Shown piece after piece: positions 60,668 through 64,000 of a DNA stretch of 64,000 bases (position 1 is the first letter of the stretch; each line of letters opens with the position of its first letter). The notes under the pieces were generated by a model that worked only from the letters and a program-made list of their open reading frames with translations, was not told where the DNA came from and made no database searches. The stretch lies in NCBI GenBank assembly GCA_046328115.1, contig JAXLXE010000004.1:310001-374000 (forward strand), given 5' to 3'. The translations under genes and the position numbers were made by a program. Source of the DNA: JAXLXE01 sp046328115. Lineage in GTDB: Bacteria; Chloroflexota; UBA6077; JACCZL01.

Positions 60668-61225
60668 TCAGTCCTCGGGAAAGAGCTCGCGAACGGCGAG
60701 CCGCCAGCCGGGCACCACGTCCTCACCGTCCAGCACGTCATCCACACTGAGGATGCGCACCGGCGCCTCCGGTCGGTGCACTGCCACCACCCGCCGACGA
60801 GGATTCACCACGAACACGAGACGAGCACCGTGCTCCAGCCACTCGGCCACCTTTTCATCGACCTCCGTGTACAGGTCGTTCGGCGAGATGACCTCAACCA
60901 CCAGGTCCGGCGCACCCGCCCAGTATCCCGTGACGCGGCCGGCCGCCTTCACGCGCTCGCGAGTGACAAACGCCACATCGGGAGCTCGCACCGTGTCCGG
61001 GTCAACCGTCAGAAGGAAGCCTGTGTCGTTGGTGACCACTCGGCCAAGGTCGTGCGCACGGACGTACGCCCTTAGCGACGTGTCGAACTCGCTCGATGTG
61101 TCACCATGCTCGAACCCCCCAGGCGGCATCGTCCGCAACTCCCCCCTGACCAGCTCGAAGCGCGCCCGGCCGCTGGGCAGACGGCTCAACTCGTCCGCCG
61201 TCATCAGCTTCGGCTCTACGGCCAT
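60668..61225 (-). CDS. Uma2-family (DUF820) PD-(D/E)XK protein
   Basis: This 185-residue protein belongs to the Uma2/DUF820 group of restriction-endonuclease-like proteins. The core motif is seen in VRAPDVAFVTRERVKAAG and PDLVVEVISPNDLYTEVDEKVAEW, with Asp and Glu-x-Ile near residues 90 and 120. Members are abundant in Cyanobacteria and Chloroflexota but the function is not known. The ATG at 61225 has GGAGGGGG upstream; a longer frame to 61315 adds only basic residues. No partner gene is visible. Confidence 0.88.
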   Translation of the reverse strand: MAVEPKLMTADELSRLPSGRARFELVRGELRTMPPGGFEHGDTSSEFDTSLRAYVRAHDLGRVVTNDTGFLLTVDPDTVRAPDVAFVTRERVKAAGRVTGYWAGAPDLVVEVISPNDLYTEVDEKVAEWLEHGARLVFVVNPRRRVVAVHRPEAPVRILSVDDVLDGEDVVPGWRLAVRELFPED

Positions 61226-61339
61226 CTGACGTCCCCCTCCGTTCCGCGTCCCTGCTGCCATTCTACCACCGCGTCCCAGCGTGCTCGGACGCACTCGCAC
61301 CTGGCGCGATCTCAACCCACCGTCACACGCTAAGCCGCG

Positions 61340-62293
61340 CTAAACACTGAACAACGAGAGCGGCAGGAACGCGCTCACCACCCAGTTCGGCGCGTCCACG
61401 ATCTCGCTGATCTTCAGGTCCACCGCCACGCTACACAGCACGTAGGCCTCCTCGCGGGTCAATCCCCGGGCGCTCACCAGATGCTCGATCATCGACCGCA
61501 CCGCCGCCTTGCTGGCCTCCATCAGATCCGGCTCGATGCCCGTAGTCACGTAGTGGCGGCCCACATTGGTCCTGGGCGCCACCGGGCCGCCGGTCTCGAA
61601 CTCTGGCTTGTTCAGCCGCATATCGCGCCGCAGGGTGAAGCGCAGCGTCGCCGTCATGGTCGTCTCGATCGCGGTGATGCACACCTCGCCATCGCCCTGG
61701 GCCGCGTGGCCGTCGCCGGTCGAGAACAGCGCCCCATCCACCCAGATCGGCAGGTAGAGTGTGCTCCCCTTCGTAAGCTGCTTGATGTCCATGTTGCCGC
61801 CGTTCTTGCGCGGCGGCGCGGTCACAAACTCGCCCGGCTCGTCCAGCGCCACGCCCATAACACCCAGGAACGGCTCCAGCGGCACCCGAACACCCGGTTT
61901 CAGCTCACCATGGTCCCCGTTTCGCAGGTCCCACAGCTTCAGGTACGGCTCCGGGAAGTCCTCTGGCAGCAGGCCACGGCCCTCTGAGAAGCACGTGAAG
62001 CCCAGCGGGCCGGGCACCAGGTCCAGAACCTCCACCTGCAGCACGTCGCCCGGCCGCGCCCCGTTGACATACACAGGTCCGGTCAGCGGATGGCCATTTC
62101 GCTGCCGCGTCACGACGTCCGCGGCCGTTGACGACCAGGTGAACCAGCCATCGGCCGCGTCACGACAGGTGAACACCACGGTATCGCCAGACTCGATCTC
62201 CAGGCGCGGCGGGATGCTGTTGTCCCAGCGGTAGTGGACCACATCGCAGTCCAACTGATGGGTCCGGCCCGGGCGAAGTTCAGTCCGCGTCAT
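61340..62293 (-). CDS. Acetamidase/formamidase family protein
   Basis: This 317-residue protein of the FmdA_AmdA family hydrolyses formamide, acetamide or related amides. Typical segments are PVYVNGARPGDVLQVEVLDLVPG, GVMGVALDEPGEFVTAPPRKNGGNMDIKQL, WVDGALFSTGDGHAAQGDGEVC and a C-terminal LTREEAYVLCSVAVDLKISEIVDAPNWVVSAFLP. No urea- or amide-transport gene is adjacent, although an oligopeptide-type ABC operon lies upstream on the same strand. It is probably cytoplasmic and liberates ammonia. Confidence 0.92.
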   Translation of the reverse strand: MTRTELRPGRTHQLDCDVVHYRWDNSIPPRLEIESGDTVVFTCRDAADGWFTWSSTAADVVTRQRNGHPLTGPVYVNGARPGDVLQVEVLDLVPGPLGFTCFSEGRGLLPEDFPEPYLKLWDLRNGDHGELKPGVRVPLEPFLGVMGVALDEPGEFVTAPPRKNGGNMDIKQLTKGSTLYLPIWVDGALFSTGDGHAAQGDGEVCITAIETTMTATLRFTLRRDMRLNKPEFETGGPVAPRTNVGRHYVTTGIEPDLMEASKAAVRSMIEHLVSARGLTREEAYVLCSVAVDLKISEIVDAPNWVVSAFLPLSLFSV

Positions 62294-62452
62294 CTCTACA
62301 CCACCTCGACCTCATCCCAGCCCCGAATGTGACGACGGTCCACCCGTGGGTCGGCGGGTTGATTGGATGATAGGGATCACGATGCGAGCCTGCACGCGAG
62401 GATGGCCCCTGCTCAATGGCGCAGCAAGGATCGGAGGAGGCGCCTCAGGAGT

Positions 62453-62480
62453 TTGAGTTGTATATACTCACGTATATACA
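62453..62480 (+). promoter_or_regulatory. VapBC promoter and palindromic operator
   Basis: The perfect inverted repeat TGTATATAC (62459-62467), 4-nt spacer, GTATATACA (62472-62480) lies just before vapB. It overlaps a possible promoter: TTGAGT at 62453-62458 and TATACA at 62475-62480, 16 nt apart. VapB antitoxins usually bind such repeats to repress their own operon. The predicted transcript start would leave almost no leader before the ATG. Confidence 0.75.
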
Positions 62481-62497
62481 GATGGATGGTGCGTCCA

Positions 62498-62731
62498 ATG
62501 CGGGCAAAGCTGTTTGACAACGGTGGCAGCCAGGCGGTCCGGTTGCCAAAGGAGTACCGCTTTCCCAACGGGCAGACTGAGGTCTCGGTCCATCGAGAGG
62601 GCAACCGTGTGATCCTCGAGCCGCTGGATGAGTGGCCACAAGCGTTCCTCGACGCGCTGGGCGCCTGGCACGAGGAAATCGAACGTCCTCCCCAGACACC
62701 AGTAGTTGAACCGCGGGACCCGTTCGCGTGA
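62498..62731 (+). CDS. vapB: VapB-type antitoxin
   Basis: This 77-residue antitoxin has an AbrB/SpoVT-type DNA-binding fold at the N-terminus: MRAKLFDNGGSQAVRLPKEYRF, followed by EVSVHREGNRVILEPL. The C-terminal 30 residues should wrap around the toxin. The ATG at 62498 gives the family's usual N-terminus; the ATG at 62486 adds four residues. It ends by overlapping vapC (GTGA), and a palindrome lies immediately upstream. It likely represses its own operon. Confidence 0.92.
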   Translation: MRAKLFDNGGSQAVRLPKEYRFPNGQTEVSVHREGNRVILEPLDEWPQAFLDALGAWHEEIERPPQTPVVEPRDPFA

Positions 62732-63126
62732 CGCCCCGATTCATGCTGGACACGGACACGGTGAGCTATGCGCTACGCGGGATCGGAAACGTTGGGCAAC
62801 GTTTGAGCCAGATGAAGCCGTCTGAACTGTGCCTGAGCGCCATCACCCTGGCGGAGCTCCGCTACGGGGCCGATCGACGAGGCTCCGCTGCGCTGCACCG
62901 CATGATCGATACAGTCAGCCAGTCGGTCTGGGTTGCTCCGTTTGACGATCGCGCCGCCGAGCGATACGGCCGCCTCCGCTCGGAATTACCGATGGCCGGC
63001 ACGCGCATCGGTGATCTCGACACGCTCATCGCCTCCCACGCGCTGGCGCTAGATGTGACGCTCGTCACGAACAACCTCCGACATTTCGCGCGGGCGGGCG
63101 GCCTCCGAACTGAGACCTGGACCTAG
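62728..63126 (+). CDS. vapC: VapC-type PIN ribonuclease toxin
   Basis: This 132-residue PIN-domain ribonuclease has metal-binding acids at D8 (MLDTDTV), E43 (LAELRYG), D96 and D98 (IGDLDTLIASHAL). TNNLRHF occupies the fourth position as in many VapC proteins. VapC toxins cut initiator tRNA or other structured RNAs when VapB is degraded. The GTG start overlaps the vapB stop. The catalytic residues are complete, so it should be active. Confidence 0.92.
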   Translation: MTPRFMLDTDTVSYALRGIGNVGQRLSQMKPSELCLSAITLAELRYGADRRGSAALHRMIDTVSQSVWVAPFDDRAAERYGRLRSELPMAGTRIGDLDTLIASHALALDVTLVTNNLRHFARAGGLRTETWT

Positions 63127-63380
63127 CGAATCGTTCTTCACGACCGTGTCGAATCTCGGCGCAAGCCGCCGCCCCCCCATTGGCACCCCGACCAGCAGGA
63201 TTAGCACCTGCGCCACCACCGCCACGGAGGCGACGCACCGGATCCTCCGACTGAGCGACTCAGCAATCGCCGCGGTAAGCGATCGCGAATGCGTGTGATG
63301 GGGATTCTTCCCTGGTTCGGCGTGATATCGTTGTCTGGGCACCGATTGGTGCCGCAACCTGGTGCCGCCACGGAGCCGAC
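63127..63380. other. Intergenic region with inverted repeats
   Basis: This 254-base region follows vapC. GGCACC (63338-63343), 4 nt, GGTGCC (63348-63353) and a further GGTGCC at 63361-63366 lie just upstream of the addiction module start at 63381 and could be its operator. No convincing promoter hexamers or gene were found. Confidence 0.4.
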
Positions 63381-63611
63381 GTGATCCTCGCAGAGGCACT
63401 GGCTGAGTTACTCGCCCTACCCGCCGCGGATCGGCTTGAGATCATCGAGGCCATGTGGGAGAGCCTAACGACGGATGTTGCCAACTTGCCGTTGACCCCG
63501 TCACAGCGGGACGCGCTTGGGCGACGGCTCGCGGAGCATAACGTGACCCCGGACGATGTGATCTCTTGGGACGAGATCCGTTCCTCGGCCGCGGCGCGCC
63601 ATCGGCGTTGA
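63381..63611 (+). CDS. Addiction-module antitoxin (TIGR02574-like)
   Basis: This 76-residue antitoxin of the addiction-module component family pairs with ParE/RelE-type toxins. The sequence LLALPAADRLEIIEAMWESL is followed by LPLTPSQRDALGRRLAEHNVTPDDVISWDEIRSS, the family's typical order. The start is GTG with GGAG upstream. Its stop overlaps a toxin frame at 63608 (TTGA). Palindromes at 63338-63366 may be its operator. Confidence 0.87.
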   Translation: MILAEALAELLALPAADRLEIIEAMWESLTTDVANLPLTPSQRDALGRRLAEHNVTPDDVISWDEIRSSAAARHRR

Positions 63612-63904
63612 GCCTGCCGGTTGTTTTTCCGCAGGTCGCAGCCAGCGAATGCGATGCAGCGATCTCCTGATACGACGAGCGACGCCCGGGCCTCGGCGAT
63701 GAGCTCCTCGAAGAATTAGACCGTACCCTACGGCGCGTCTCCACAAGCTCGTTGCTCTACGAAGTCGCGTTGGGCGCTGTGCGCCGGGCTCCGGTTCGGC
63801 GATTTCCTTACGTAGTTCTCTACGGCGCGGAGCTCCCGCGGATCGTTGTTCTCGCGGTAATATGCACGCGGCGTGACCCGCGAACGTGGCACGCCCGTCG
63901 CTAG
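63608..63904 (+). pseudogene. ParE/RelE-type toxin with an in-frame TGA
   Basis: Reading on from a TTG at 63608 gives a full 98-codon ParE/RelE-like toxin except for a TGA at codon 21 (63668-63670). The stop falls where the family has Trp, in the conserved (A/S)WYDERRPGLGDELLEELDRTL segment. The remainder includes VRRAPVRRFPYVVLYG and IVVLAVICTRRDPRTW, the usual C-terminal strand and helix. One change, TGG to TGA, would explain it. It is either an inactivated toxin that leaves its antitoxin intact, or a sequencing error. Confidence 0.82.
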
Positions 63905-64000
63905 GTACCCGCGCGCCGCTGGCTCCTCCGTTCGCCCAGCGAATCCCCCACCAGCGTGCACGCGAGCACCGTCAGCACCAGCGCGCCGGCCGGCGCCAGG
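63901..64000 (-). CDS. 3' end of an ABC permease, DppC/OppC-like (partial)
   Basis: On the minus strand, 32 codons are visible before a TAG at 63901-63903. They encode LAPAGALVLTVLACTLVGDSL, which matches the last transmembrane helix and end of DppC/OppC permeases (compare the LALSLVVIAVGRFGDEV end of the permease at 55560). A basic tail (ERRSQRRAGT) follows. The rest lies beyond the window. It overlaps the end of the toxin frame by 4 nt. Confidence 0.65.
   Translation of the reverse strand, partial: LAPAGALVLTVLACTLVGDSLGERRSQRRAGT

Noticed and set aside
63049..63399. A minus-strand 116-residue frame with a hydrophobic stretch between vapC and the addiction module
   Set aside because: It overlaps the vapC end and antitoxin start, lacks a ribosome-binding site and resembles nothing; likely chance.

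Overview
This is a high-GC bacterial chromosome segment with dense genes, 4-nt start/stop overlaps and many GTG/TTG starts. The gene families suggest Chloroflexota, possibly Thermomicrobia-like: a DUF2277 protein, a Rv0121-type PPOX protein, a substrate-binding lipoprotein with a Pro/Ala/Lys/Thr-rich linker, and a glucosylglycerate pathway. That placement is an inference from gene content; no rRNA, tRNA, CRISPR array or insertion sequence was seen.

Layout. 1-4.3 kb (+): sulfotransferase-like protein, sugar-nucleotide epimerase and a large membrane protein, which look like a surface-glycan cluster. 4.3-8.7 kb (-): a ThDP enzyme and an ABC exporter carrying a degenerate peptidase-MA-like domain. 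9-14.6 kb (+): two small conserved proteins, serine acetyltransferase, a GT4 glycosyltransferase, then a Usp-Usp-glucosyl-3-phosphoglycerate synthase fusion followed by a histidine phosphatase (probable GpgS/GpgP pair). 14.8-26 kb (+): a polymorphic-toxin island. It has a 2033-residue RHS protein with a PD-(D/E)XK-like tip, two paralogous candidate immunity proteins, a second broken RHS tip with a GIY-YIG-like toxin, and a tandem Imm26-like immunity protein whose C-terminus looks like the tail of another toxin. 26-32 kb: Fur-family regulator, heterodimeric ABC exporter and a triple-GAF protein. 32-35.7 kb (+): SGNH hydrolase, then PhoX-like phosphatase and PiT phosphate transporter.

36.6-44.7 kb (-) is the most unusual region. 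Ten genes, nearly all overlapping, encode a response regulator, three divergent ATP-grasp enzymes, a mannitol-1-phosphate-dehydrogenase-like enzyme, a membrane-anchored protein with only a DHp-like helix, a sensor kinase, two more receiver proteins and an MFS transporter. It reads as a signal-controlled pathway that makes and possibly exports a small molecule; the product is unknown.

45-64 kb: DUF47 protein, PPOX protein, a YhaN/YhaO-like (SbcC/SbcD-type) pair, exonuclease III, a YetF-like protein, a tautomerase-like protein, a secreted glycoside hydrolase, DoxX and YCII proteins, and a split ThDP decarboxylase with one alpha and two beta subunits. An oligopeptide-type ABC operon follows with an FAD oxidoreductase but no ATPase, then Uma2 and acetamidase genes, a VapBC module with an evident operator, and a ParE/RelE-type module whose toxin has an in-frame stop. 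The last 100 bases hold the 3' end of another ABC permease on the minus strand.
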